From Hepsetus odoe (lineage: Eukaryota; Chordata; Actinopteri; Characiformes; Hepsetidae), in the NCBI GenBank assembly GCA_017165825.1, contig CM029387.1, positions 2,573,001-2,637,000 on the forward strand: a stretch of 64,000 bases of DNA. Direction: 5' to 3'. This document shows positions 36,754 through 47,989 of the stretch, in pieces; within the stretch, counting starts at the first letter, position 1, and each line of letters starts with the position of its first letter. Made by a program: the position numbers and the translations under genes. Under the pieces are notes generated by a model. The model searched no databases and was not told where the DNA came from. It was given only the letters and a program-made list of their open reading frames with translations.

Positions 36754-37671
36754 AAATTGCACGCCTGGACAGGAGATGATAAAACACGTGGAGTTTATAA
36801 GAAACAAGGCCACTTCGTATTCTCCACCTTGTATGAAAACGTGGACGAAGACACTAGAGGGCGCTCACAAGCTAGTCTTTGTTGAACAGAGGAAAAATTG
36901 GCCTAAATAGCTATTAATGGCATTTCTCTAGTCTAATTTTCTTTCATTTAGGAAAGAAAAGAACACAGAACAGAAGAAAAACTAGAAAAAGTGTTTGGAG
37001 AGGCCACTGAATTAGCTTAACTGAAAACGGGTTTGAAGCGGTAGGTTCCTAGAAACCGAGTACTGCTTGTTTGGGATTCTGTTTTTGCGATTGCTGGCGG
37101 GTTATTTGGGAGCAGTTCATTGGCTGGTGCTTATTTCAGAATTGTAAAAACAGGGCATTCACGTGTGGAAATGCCAAGTTTCGCGCTGTCTACACACGTT
37201 TTCACCAGTGATCTGCTTTTAGTTACTCGGGCTTAAAAATTCTACGGGACAGCGGTTCTGGAGGGACGCTTCCCTGCTTCAATGCCCCAATAAATCTGAT
37301 CTAATCTAACCCTCGGTGACATCATGAAGGTCCACAAGTTACCGTTCGTGAAACATGACAGTGTTTACTCCATTAAAGCAGGGCTAAAAAAAATAATAAA
37401 ATTCTGAGAGGTTAGACAATCAGCTTCCTAAAGCTTTATTGTCGAATTCTGGTTGTGAAGTCACACTTCTTTCCACATTTTACTGCTTTCCTTCCACTAC
37501 AGCTCAAGAAGGGGTTGGAAAAGCGCAGATTAATTGGATCAGATGCATTGAGGGAGAAAAACGTCCCAGAACCAGGGTCCTGGGGTAATCTTCAAGCCCT
37601 AAACACCTAAAGCTGACCACTGCTGAAAAAGACGTTTAAAACTAGGCATTACCACACTAAATCCACACTAT

Positions 37672-37975
37672 AAAGCTGCTGCTTTGGAAAAAGGAGAAGA
37701 AACTCTTCGTTATCAAAGGAAAAGTCAGTGCTAATGTCATCTAACGACCCTCTTCTTTCCAAAAATTAGCCGTTAGGTTGTCAGACTGAAACCTAACCTT
37801 CCTGTTAACTAGACTTTATTACTTAAATCTAACTTTTAATTCGTAACTGTTGCTGCGTCCCAAACTGCACACTATGTAAAATTGTATGTAAAAGTGCACA
37901 ACCTTTGGCACTTGTTAATGTTGTAAAGTATAGAAGTGTGTGGTTTGGTACACAGCCCACCGCTAAAACAAACCA
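37672..37975 (+). repeat. dispersed repeat, copy 1 of a 300-bp segment (see 40408-40712)
   Basis: It shares GGAGAAGAAACTCT, TGTCATCTAACGACCCTCTT, CTTTCC, GGTTGTCAGACTGAA, CCTAACCTTCC and AGTGTGTGGTTTGG.. CAGCC in the same order with the 40.4-kb copy. A small inverted-repeat element sits at its right end. Confidence 0.8.
37852..37957. mobile_element. short MITE-like element with terminal inverted repeats
   Basis: The left end GCTGCGTCCCAAACTGCACA and the right end (AGTGTGTGGTTTGGTACACAGCCC) are imperfect inverses. This resembles the 'same-as-promoterless' short DNA elements common in fish genomes. Class is not assigned. Confidence 0.5.
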
Positions 37976-39367
37976 GTCTCATCACTTTATTTTTACAATT
38001 TACAACCTTGTTTTTAAAGTTTACACCCTTAAAAACAAATCTAGGTAAAACCCAACCTACTTTGGCTCATTTCAATTCAATATTCTGTTTTTAAGAAGGC
38101 CAAAAGATAAAAATGGACTTAAAAAAACTAATTGTGGATGCTTTCTTAAATAAATACAGCTATAAATTGTTCTTTTAACAAGTTAAAAATGTGTATAAAC
38201 CCCCATGCTGTTTTTAAATTAGTTTACAAGAAGAAACTCATAATATGCTTGAACGTTAACCAAAAACACTCAATTCATGGAGGAAGATTTTTATGTAAAG
38301 ATGTGGTTGCCATTTTCCTCCCCTTTCACATCTTCCTACTGGACCACAAGCTCTCAGTGAGCCTTCAAAAGCAGCGCTGCGACCGCTCACAGCAGCCTGA
38401 GCTCCAAAAAGTCACGTTCTGTAGGCTCTCTGGATAAATTATCAACAGGTGAAGGATGTAATGACTAACGAGGTGAGAGCCGGAAGCCGTTTACACCAGT
38501 AATCCCACAGAAACAATCACTGGAAGAAAAACAGAAACAGGTCACACGTCCATATGCAAACCAAGTCCAAGTCTGAGAGACAAGCTTAGCATTTTTTATT
38601 CCTGCTTTTAGACAAGCAGACCGAACAGATCTGCACAATATCTCATCGGCCTTGCAGTCCTAGTACGGCTAACGGCTGCAAAAACTAAACAAGACAACAA
38701 ACCAATCACCGCTCCCGAATCCACTTCCTCCGGTGTTTTAATGAGTCTATTGCCTTAGGCTGACATGTGGGCTAATCTTTAACCCGTTTACTCCCCAGCG
38801 CTCGATCAGGAACTTGCAGACTTTCTTTATTCTTGGGAAGTTCAAACATGCAGCTGTATTTGCAGATACAGAGAGTTTGCAATAAAATTTGTAAAAGCAA
38901 TAAAACTCATTAATAATTATTTAATGCTTATAATAATAATAATAATTTTGGTCTTTTGTGCCTTGAAAAGATCAGCGGTGAACTTTTGAAAGGTTCTTAG
39001 CGCCTCTAAAAACCCAGAAAAGTCCTGTTTACTGACTGCATTCCATCAGGAGACAGAGACAGCGTTAAGACAATATTGTAGTTGTGGAACTATTCAGCAC
39101 CTGAAGACACATACAGGCTCATTTAGACCTTATCATCACTCTTACTTACAAACTCAAAAGGTAAAATAAATATTTAACACTGGGCTATTACAGCTGAGCC
39201 ACTTTCTCGGCTGTCCTGATGTCCAATTCGCTCCAGTGTACTAGAAATCCTGTCCCCTGAAGATCCAGTCGACCATTATGCTCTCTAGCATGGAACTGAT
39301 GTCACCGAGCCAGCTGGAAAGTTTTATAAGGAAGACGAATTTTGTATGTTGTTGATGAGCTAAGAGC

Positions 39368-40326
39368 CAACAACCCCAAAGAACCACAGCGTGATCCTAC
39401 AACCCCAAAGAACCATAGCGTGATCCAACAACCCCAAAGAACTATAGCGTGATCCAACAACCCCAAAGAACTATAGCGTGATCCAACAACCCCAAAGAAC
39501 CATAGCGTGATCCAACAACCCCAAAGAACCATAGCGTGATCCAACAACCCCAAAGAACCATAGCGTGATCCAACAACCCCAAAGAACCATAGCGTGATCC
39601 AACAACCCCAAAGAACCATAGCGTGATCCAACAACCCCAAAGAACCATAGCGTGATCCAACAACCCCAAAGAACCATAGCGTGATCCAACAACCCCAAAG
39701 AACCATAGCGTGATCCAACAACCCCAAAGAACCATAGCGTGATCCAACAACCCCAAAGAACCATAGCGTGATCCAACAACCCCAAAGAACCATAGCGTGA
39801 TCCAACAACCCCAAAGAACCATAGCGTGATCCAACAACCCCAAAGAACCATAGCGTGATCCAACAACCCCAAAGAACCATAGCGTGATCCAACAACCCCA
39901 AAGAACCATAGCGTGATCCAACAACCCCAAAGAACCATAGCGTGATCCAACAACCCCAAAGAACCATAGCGTGATCCAACAACCCCAAAGAACCATAGCG
40001 TGATCCAACAACCCCAAAGAACCATAGCGTGATCCAACAACCCCAAAGAACCATAGCGTGATCCAACAACCCCAAAGAACTATAGCGTGATCCAACAACC
40101 CCAAAGAACCATAGCGTGATCCAACAACCCCAAAGAACCATAGCGTGATCCAACAACCCCAAAGAACTATAGCGTGATCCAACAACCCCAAAGAACTATA
40201 GCGTGATCCAACAACCCCAAAGAACCATAGCGTGATCCCAACAACCCCAAAGAACTATAGCGTGATCCCAACAACCCCAAAGAACTATAGCGTGATCCAA
40301 CAACCCCAAAGAACTATAGCGTGATC
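39368..40326. repeat. 29-bp minisatellite, about 33 tandem copies
   Basis: The unit is ACAACCCCAAAGAACCATAG plus CGTGATCCA. About twenty central copies look identical. Edge copies carry ACTATAG, CACAG or an extra C (CCCAACAACC near 40238 and 40268). Because 29 is not a multiple of three and no frame has a stop, long spurious minus-strand frames run through it. Confidence 0.98.
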
Positions 40327-40407
40327 AACAAACATCACAATCAACAGAAGAAAAACAAAGATGTGAAAACAAACTGTGCGATTCATGGACTTTCCAACCA
40401 TTAAAAA

Positions 40408-40712
40408 TGCTGCCTCTTGGGAAATGAAGGAGAAGAAACTCTACGTTACCATAGAAAAAGTGAGTGCCAATTAGCTAATGTCATCTAATGACCCTCTTCT
40501 TTCCAAACATCAGCCATTGAGTTGTCAGACTGAAGCCTAACCTTCCTTTAATGAACCTTTAACTAGATTTTATTACTTAAAAATAACTTCATTCGTAACT
40601 GCAGCTGGGTTCCAATCTGCACACTAAATAGTATGCAAGAGTGCACCATCGTTAATGTGTCAAGTAAAGTGTAGAAGTGTGTGGTTTGCTACGCAGCCAC
40701 TAAAACAAACCA
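40408..40712 (+). repeat. dispersed repeat, copy 2 of the 37.7-kb segment
   Basis: Same order of blocks as 37672-37975. It starts shortly after the 29-bp minisatellite and includes the small inverted-repeat element at 40603-40698. Confidence 0.8.
40603..40698. mobile_element. short MITE-like element, second copy
   Basis: Left AGCTGGGTTCCAATCTGCAC, right AGTGTGTGGTTTGCTACGCA. Homologous to 37852-37957. Confidence 0.5.
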
Positions 40713-40957
40713 CAGTGACGTGGAAAAGGGAAGATTAAAATCAGCATTTAGGTAACCCTGATAAAAATAAATAAAAACAGAAGCTTGTCTGATAAAGTGA
40801 GTCAAATCGAAACATCTGTGTGCAGATGTTCTGAACAGTGTTCCTCCTTCGAATTTAGAGTGAATTTTATGCTACTAGTGTTAAATAAGAAGAGAGGCTT
40901 CTGCAAAGCATCAAGGAGAACCTAAACAAAGCCCAAAATGAGGAAAACTGTCACTTT

Positions 40958-41137
40958 GGGCCAGCGGTGGCCGAGCGGTTAGGGAGGTGAGCCCGGATCG
41001 GAAGATTGTGGGTTTGATTCCTTCCCCAGTAGGTTGCCTTCATGTGCAACACGTGTGTGGGTGAAACACAGAGGTTGAATTTCGTTGCGTTGTGCTGTGT
41101 TTCACAAGGACAAGTACGGTTACTTTCACTTTCACTT
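40958..41137 (+). mobile_element. SINE family A with central deletion
   Basis: GGCCAGCGGTGGCCGAGCGG head, GTGGGTTTGATTCC B box, then a jump from GTAGGTTGCC to the 3' part GTGTGTGGGTGAAACACAGA and tail TACTTTCACTTTCACTTT. Confidence 0.85.
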
Positions 41138-42888
41138 TGAAAGGAAACAGATGCTGAGCTTTATCAGCTCCAACGTGTGTTTGAGTTCCATAATTGAAAG
41201 TTTGTAAACCCTGAATTTCTGTCCTGCTTTTAAGGATAGATTCCACGAGAAGCTCAAGGATGTGAAAATCCTTTAAATGTTTACGTTTTACAGTTTGGGT
41301 CGTTTGTTGATGAACAGGAAACTCCTTCGTTCGTGTCAAAAGGTCAGAGCTTGAATACTTTTTTGAACACTTTTACGTTTAACTCTTAGTTCAGTTTTGA
41401 ACTCTAAAGCTTCGCCGCTCCTTTGGTTGAAGTTCTGGCTGAAAGGTTTGGCTCTGCACGTTGACGGTGCTCAGCTCTCGGTCTCTCTCTTCCAGCTCTT
41501 CTTCAGAAATATTCAATAACCATCTCGCATGAACCGTTTTAAATCTCGGCCTTCTGCACTTTAAGATTAGATCGCGGTCTTTTTTTAATATCTCACTTTC
41601 TTTTTCAGTTTCTTTATTAGACTGTGGAGCGATATTTGTGATACTTGGCTGCTAACAGACCCATCTTGTTGCACTTAGCGAGGTGCTTTTTTTAACCTGT
41701 TACTTCCTGTGTGGCCGTGACGAAACCACAGTAAAGGTCACTGCCTGATAACCTTTCTGTCTAGATGTTTTCTCTCCTGCACCAACCAAATATTTCTGTA
41801 GGTCCTTTTTTTGACCAGTTTATAGGCAGGTTTAATTCGAATTTTCTGGACTTTCCGCCTTCAAAAACTCCGTTTCTGTTTTTAAAAGACATTTTGAAGA
41901 GCAAACAGTAAGAAGTATTTTTCCTTTACAGCCTTTCATGCTTTGAAAGGAAAGATTTTACTTTTTGATTCTCGATTGTTAGCTGCTGAGTTTAACCACA
42001 AACCCAGAGAGTCTGAGAACGACTTCGTTAACTGCTATTTCACAGCACACTCATCCTTCCAGCTCAAACGGCTACCAGGGACGGAGTGCGGCAGCTCATC
42101 AGAACTTCTTAAATGGGCCATAATTAGATCACTACAACACACCACACCTGTTATCTTTACAAGCGAAAATATTTGAAATCGTACCCTGAGTTTTGCTGGA
42201 AGGTTACACGATGTGAGATACTTTTTTTGTTTACATTTTTTTGAAAAGTACAAATGCATTTTTCCCAGCTGGAGACACGGCCGAGTAATACAGCTCCAAA
42301 AAACAAAACAAAACAAAAGCATGAGTTAAAACGTCTGCACTAAAAAAAGTGCCCACATTCAAGACTATAAAGGATCACCACAGCAATTTTCTAAGCGGAG
42401 GTTTTTGGACTGGGGTTTAACCAAACTAGAAAGAGCAGCCGTTACATTTCTAGCCCCGACTCCCCTCCTGTACTGTGTATGTGGTCGAAATAACAATAAA
42501 AACCTAAAAACCTACTTAGCTTGACTAATGAGAACCCAACATCCTGCTGACGAACACTGGAGACTCGCGGCAACAGAATCACTCCTGCTTCCTCTCGCTA
42601 CGTTCTGCAAAGAAAGACACCAGCAGTCTGATATCAGTCAGCTCAACATGAGGTTCTAGACGCTTCTGCACCAGGAGACGCTGTCATCTCAGGGCCTGGT
42701 CTTCACTCAGGTCCTCAGCTCTTACCGATGTGAATGAAGAAAATATTCCAAATTCACTTTTAAAAATGGCCAAGTGTGTAAGAACTGTTAACCTTCGTTA
42801 TTAAAGATCTGAAATGACTTTATTTGGGGAAAAATTATATTAAAAGAAAAAACTGAAATTATCGTCATCCTTTCTGGATGCTACTGTC

Positions 42889-42919
42889 CGTCTGTCCATC
42901 CGTCCATCCGTCCATCCAG
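42889..42919. repeat. (CCGT/CCAT)n tetranucleotide tract
   Basis: GTCCGTCTGTCCATCCGTCC with further ATCC/GTCC units. Confidence 0.85.
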
Positions 42920-43464
42920 TATCTTGTTTTTTAACGTAATGAATCTGAATCAAAAGTCTTTGTTTTCTGGAGTTTTCAGATCGTTTCCACTTTTGAAACT
43001 CTCCCATGTGTTATAATGATATTTTTATTAGAGTCAGTTCACACCGCACATGATTATATTCGCACATAAAAATGACTTTATAATGACTTCAATTTGAGAT
43101 TACAGCCATTATTAAACATTGGACACTTTTACAAGAACTTCTGAACGAACGAGAGATCAACATTCTTTACGTTTCTGCATTTTTCAGTGAATTCAGTGAA
43201 AAGTCGCTCTTGTTACGGATTCTTTTAAGCTGGTTAGCTGCCTATCTGTTCTCCGAGCTCTCGCTGAGGTCACCCCACGGGTAGTTAGTAAAAAATGTCC
43301 TAAACGAGGTGAGTGTTGCTTGTGCTCTCAGTTATTTGACTTCACAGACACAGTTTGTAACGGTAAACACACACTGTGGTACAAAATAAACAGTCCAAAA
43401 ATCAAACCTGCACATGAAACCACAGCCATTAATTTGATATTGTTTGCATATAAACAAGCATTTT

Positions 43465-43466
<2 letters not shown>

Positions 43467-43506
<40 letters not shown>
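43467..43506. repeat. (TG)n microsatellite
   Basis: About 17 perfect TG units followed by TATG. Confidence 0.95.
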
Positions 43507-43507
<1 letters not shown>

Positions 43508-43589
43508 TGTTAACTTTAGTGAGGAGCACAGAAAAAAGCACAAAACCACAAACTAAACCTGTGGACTCACAGGTATGATTTGCATGAAA

Positions 43590-43680
43590 GAAGAAGAAAA
43601 AATATCACAATCAGAATAAAGAATAAAATAATAAAGAAAAAAATAAATAAAGAATAAGTCAAAAGTAAAATAATCCAATC
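43590..43680. repeat. A-rich low-complexity tract
   Basis: AATAAAGAATAAAATAATAA-type sequence just right of the TG repeat and left of a LINE fragment. Confidence 0.7.
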
Positions 43681-43801
43681 AAGTAAGATACAATAATAAT
43701 ATATGCAGTAGGAAATAAGATATTCAGCATTAAGGCGGAGAACGTGTTGGTTGGTTGAAACGAAAGCTCTTTTAGGAATATTTGGGAAAACAAAAATTAT
43801 T

Positions 43802-44040
43802 CTCCTCTTTCCTTGCAGCTCCATCCTCAACGTCCTTCTCCTGCTACGCTCCTCGTCTCTCCTCTGGACACGTCCAACACAGGCTCTCCTCTCTGACTTG
43901 AGCTGAGCTGTCCCTCCTCCTAATCCTGTCCATCCTCGTCCCTCCCGACGCAAATCTCAGCATCTTTAACTCTGAAACCTCCGGCTCCGCCTCCTGTCTT
44001 TTCATCACTGTCTCCAACCCGTATAACATAGGTGGATAGC
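43802..44040 (-). mobile_element. RTE-like LINE 3' region, degraded
   Basis: Reverse-strand remnants: PPMLYGLETVMKRQEAEPEV, SELKMLRFASGGTRMDRIRR, VGRVQRRDEERSRRRTLRME. Several small deletions are visible. Confidence 0.75.
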
Positions 44041-44301
44041 AGTATCGGGTTTCAGGTTCTAGCATTGTGACAACCACAAATGATAGGGTCAAACACACTC
44101 CCTCACACACACCGACACGAGAGTCCGGAACTGACACGTTTGATTAGGTATCAACAATGAAAACAACAACAAAAGCCAAAAGTCGAATCATTTTGGCTAC
44201 ATTGAACCCAAAAGAGGAAGTGATTCGCTGAGATGGACGCAGTGAAACCTGTGGTGAACCAGTCTGACCAATCAGACCCTGCATGTGCCATCCACACACA
44301 T

Positions 44302-44479
44302 GGGGCAGCGGTGTCCTAGTGTTTAGGGAGTTGCCCCGCATCGGAAGATTGTGGGTTCGATTCCCTCACCAGTAGGTTGCCCTGAGGTACCCTTGAGCAA
44401 GGTACCGTCCCCATCACTGCTCCCCGGGCGCTTTCAATAGCTGCCCACTGCTGCACGGTGTTTGAGTGCATGGGTTAAA
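44302..44479 (+). mobile_element. SINE family A, 3' truncated
   Basis: GGGGCAGCGGTGTCCTAGTG head, GTGGGTTCGATTCCC B box, and complete body to TTTGAGTGCATGGGTTAAA. The tail is missing. Confidence 0.9.
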
Positions 44480-45076
44480 AAGATCATTCCGTTCAGCTGT
44501 AAATTTCCCTTTGGATCAATAACACTTTTCAGAATCTCATTAATTGCATTTATTAGCAGAAGAAAGACCCAAAAGGAAGTTCCTGCTCGATGGTTCTTCA
44601 GTGGTGTTGGGTTTAGATTGCCCAGCAAGCTCAGGCAGCCCTGTGAAACGTCATGGGTCGCACTTGCACGGCTCTGCAGGGGTTTTTTCATTAAAATAAG
44701 GGATACAGAAGGTGGATTCATGTGAAAACAAAAGGTCTAGCTAACTTAAATCCTGCTGTCTAAAAACATACACCTGAAAAAGGCCCTGTAATCCACAGCT
44801 CAGCACTTCTGAGAAGCGTTTCCACGCCCAAAACCTGCTTTGAAGTGAAAAAAGTCCCAAAAAGTCCCAAAAAAAAGCAGCGTGGCCGTTAGAATGAATA
44901 AATAATGAAGCCTTGCTGCTGGAGTCGCTCTCATTTGTATTCATCGCTGCTTGACCTTGATTCAGATCTGCTGGAAAAATCTACCGATGCCCAGCAGGTA
45001 AACCACGAGACAGCTTTGCACGTTAGTGTCGTGTTTCTGCTCCCTGATTGGTGCGCCTGGCACCTCGTTATGTGCT

Positions 45077-45141
45077 GGAGGTGGGATTTGCAATCTCTTG
45101 GTCCATAGGCGGGGTATCCTCTCACTAGACCACCACCACCC
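45077..45141 (-). mobile_element. SINE family B head fragment
   Basis: The reverse strand reads GGGTGGTGGTGGTCTAGTGA with the B-box-region remnant CAAATCCCACCTCCA. Confidence 0.75.
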
Positions 45142-45206
45142 AAGCGTAAAGATGCAGCGTGTCCTTTTTTCGTTAGTTATTACAACTCACGTCTTTAAGT
45201 GTAACT

Positions 45207-45440
45207 AAGTGAAAGCGAAAGTGACCACTTGCTGTGAAACGCAGCACAGCACGACGAAATTCAACCTCTGCGTTTCACCCACACACACACGTGCAGCAGG
45301 GGGCAGCTTTTGAGTGCCTGGGGGAGCAGTGACGGGGACGGTTCCTTGCTCAAGGGTACCAGGGTACCTACTGGTGAGGAAGTCGAACCCACAATCTTCC
45401 AATCCGGGGCAACTCCCTCACCACTAGGACTCCGCTCCCG
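45207..45440 (-). mobile_element. SINE family A, full length
   Basis: Reverse tail AGTGAAAGCGAAAGTGACCA, TGAAACGCAGCACAGCACGA, GCAGCAGGGGGCAGCTTTTG, ACGGTTCCTTGCTCAAGGGT, and head ACCACTAGGACTCCGCTCCC. Confidence 0.9.
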
Positions 45441-46599
45441 CCAGAAAATGTAGAATTTCTATCTGAAAAATAAGTAAAACCAGCAAAAAGATTTTTTAAA
45501 AAGCCCTACTTTACAGTTTTCAAAGTAAAATTGTAAACTGTCTCACTGCGTCCACTGAAAAGACCTTTCTCAAGTTTCTACCATCAAATTCACGGTTCGA
45601 ATCGTTAACCGCCGTAAGGAGAGACCGTGAGCTTCACGGTTCTTTGTCGAATGTTCTTGATGGGACTTTAAACTTCACAGCAGAGCTATGAACGATCCAA
45701 GGTTTGGCAGTAATTTGAATTTAATTACATTTGTTTCCTGGGAAAGCGCGCATAAAAATAAGATTTAGTCCTGTTTAGATCACGAACTGAGTGCAGTTAA
45801 TGTGTGAAACGTTCCTTCATTTGAACTTTTTTTACATTTTCTGAAAGAATTAAACATCTTAGTCTCGTCTCTGAAGCCGAACCCACAGGCTGGAGTATAA
45901 AAAAAGCTTTTTTGAACTTTTTGACGCCCAGTCCGCAAGAGAGCACATCGTGGAAATGATTTTTGTTTATTTAAATATTAATATAAATATACATTTTATT
46001 AGTAATGTTATCATCATTTCTTTTAAGTTGAAATTTAAAGGTCCAGAAAAATAAATTGCGCTTAATGCTGGGAAACAGACGGGTTTTTTTAAAGTTCTGC
46101 TCGATGTTTCCGAGTTGAAAACATCGTGATTTTAATTTCCGCCAAAAACATCGCGACGATGAAGATTTCGGCCAAAATCGAGTGACGTGAACCTGCTGAT
46201 CTGTCCCGAGAAGACACAAACGGGGCGTCCCACCGCCTCCTGCCCGACTGGGACCAGCGAAGAGGACGGAAAGTCGTCGCAGGTTTAAACTGTTTCAGGT
46301 TTAAAAGTGAATTTTCTTCTGAATTGATGATCCTCTTCTCGCGGGCCGGAAAACTGAGCTCCATGGAAAGCGTCCCGACTCCAGACGGATCCGTCTGCTG
46401 ATGGACTCGATGGTGAATTACTGCTTTTTTCGTCCCTTTTAGGACATTTTTCAGGTTTTTTGTTTAATAAAAACACAAATGACAAAGTTAAACAGAAATG
46501 ACTTTCCAGAGAACTGATTCACAAAAAATAGAACCCCTGAAAAGACGTGTTTTTGGACAAATGAACGAGAAAATGGACAAGATCACTTAAAAAACCACA

Positions 46600-47300
46600 A
46601 CCCATTTGTGACGTGTGAGCTTTGAGCCAGCCGGTCCTCCAGAGCGCGGAGCCGCTCTCCAACAAGCCGCCCTGGAGGCGCCTCGGGCGGCGTGCTCTCC
46701 TCCCGAGCCGCCCTCCTACAGCTCCACAAGCGCGCCACCCACACACTCGCAGCGGGGCTCGTTTTAAAGGCAGGGTCCAGTCTGAGGGTTCGGGCTCGGT
46801 ATGGAGGCACTGAGGCAGCAATTAGGGTCCAAACAGAGCCGTTTTCCCCCGGACCCCCTCCTCTCCCTCCTCAGGGTCGACAGTTACAGGCTACAGTTAG
46901 CCCGTTAGCTCAGTGAGCGGAACCAGAAAACGGCGGAAAAAAGACAGAGAAACGGCTCAACTTTGGTTAAAAATGGACTAACAGGTGCCTGTGGGGGTTT
47001 TCGGGCTGGAATTAGTGTTTAAACAGTGTCAACGTGTGATGTTAAAACAAAACATGGGCTATATCTCCACCCTCCCCCAAAACCAGCGGCGGCGGCGGCC
47101 AGGTTTACAAACAGCGTTTGGGGCTTTTCCCGGTTTGTTTACCTGCCCTTTTCCGTCCCCGGAGCAAAATGATTATGTCGACGGCATGCTCATCCCTCCA
47201 GGTTTCGTGAGGTCCATTTGTTCTTCGTTTTTCCAGCCGAAAGCGGTTCAGAGCGCGGAGCGAACGGCGTTTAGACTCGGCCTCCCAGAACTGAGCCTCA
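46600..47300. promoter_or_regulatory. CpG island, probable st3gal3 promoter and first non-coding exon region
   Basis: This is the only clearly GC- and CpG-rich stretch in the window, with dense CG dinucleotides at 46640-46800, 47080-47100 and 47240-47290. It lies 5' of the st3gal3 start exon (minus strand) and 3' of kdm4a, where a promoter is expected because exon 1 appears to begin with a splice acceptor. CpG density stays raised to about 46050, which holds a TGACGT (CRE-like) motif near 46184. Transcription start and first-exon donor could not be fixed by eye. Confidence 0.6.
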
Positions 47301-47336
47301 TCAGGAGGAGGACCTGAACTCCCTGTTCATCACATG

Positions 47337-47625
47337 GAGACTGAAATACAACCCATCTAAAAGAACCCAGCCGAAAACAACCGAGCCCAGCCGAAAAAAA
47401 CCGAGCCCACCCGAAAACAACCGAACCCAGCCGAAAACAACCGAGCCCAGCCGAAATCGAGCCAGCCCAACAGAACCTAACCGAATCCAGCCGAAAAGTA
47501 CCGAATCTGACCGAATCCAGCCGAAAACAACCGAACCCAAAAGGGCCCTACTGAAAACAGCAGAAACCAGCCAAAAAGAACCCAAATCAACCCACCCCAC
47601 AGAACCCAAACGAACCGAATCCCTG
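47337..47625. repeat. degenerate 20-bp minisatellite next to CpG island
   Basis: The unit is approximately AACCGAGCCCAGCCGAAAAC, repeated about a dozen times with increasing divergence to the right (ACCGAATCCAGCCGAAAA). It lies on the upstream side of the presumed st3gal3 promoter. Confidence 0.85.
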
Positions 47626-47989
47626 AACGTTCCTCTACACACTCAGCTCCAGTGTTAAACACCAGCTTTATTTATTTACAGTCTTTTATTTACTAAGACA
47701 ATTAAAAACATCCCAAATGTTGCCAGATGCCCCTTTTACATTTAACCTTTCATTGGTATAAAATAAACACTTTAAGACACTTTGAAGGTCCATATTATTA
47801 TTTTTTTATTATTATTATTGCTGCTGTTGCTAATAATAATAACTTATTATACATGCATGTTATATACATATATGTATATATTATGATAATATTATAATAT
47901 CTTAATACAATTAAATACTTTTATAAACATTTTCTTTCATTTTGTTAAAGGAAATACTTTGAGAACCCATATTATTATTATCAGCTGTA

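Larger units (their letters stand above)
30746..46600. other. presumed st3gal3 5' UTR intron: repeats and unique sequence
   Basis: This 16-kb stretch lies between the start-codon exon and the CpG island. It contains SINEs, LINE tails, a duplicated segment (37672 and 40408), a 29-bp minisatellite and microsatellites. 33200-33760, 34400-36600, 38000-39300 and 41340-43300 show no recognised repeat or coding homology. That it is a 5' UTR intron is inferred from the acceptor at 30746-30748. Confidence 0.5.

Noticed and set aside
39302..40191. Open frames of 191-286 codons with a 29-residue peptide repeat (minus strand)
   Set aside because: They are produced by the 29-bp minisatellite, which is open in all three minus frames; there is no coding evidence.
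39368..40326. CRISPR-like array of regular repeats
   Set aside because: Units are directly adjacent with no unique spacers, and the genome is vertebrate.
46519..46821. Open frames in both strands of the CpG island
   Set aside because: GC-rich sequence has few stops; no homology, so treated as promoter sequence.
47301..47662. Minus-strand frames of 113 and 61 codons near the CpG island
   Set aside because: The periodic peptide (FGWVRL-like) comes from the 20-bp minisatellite.
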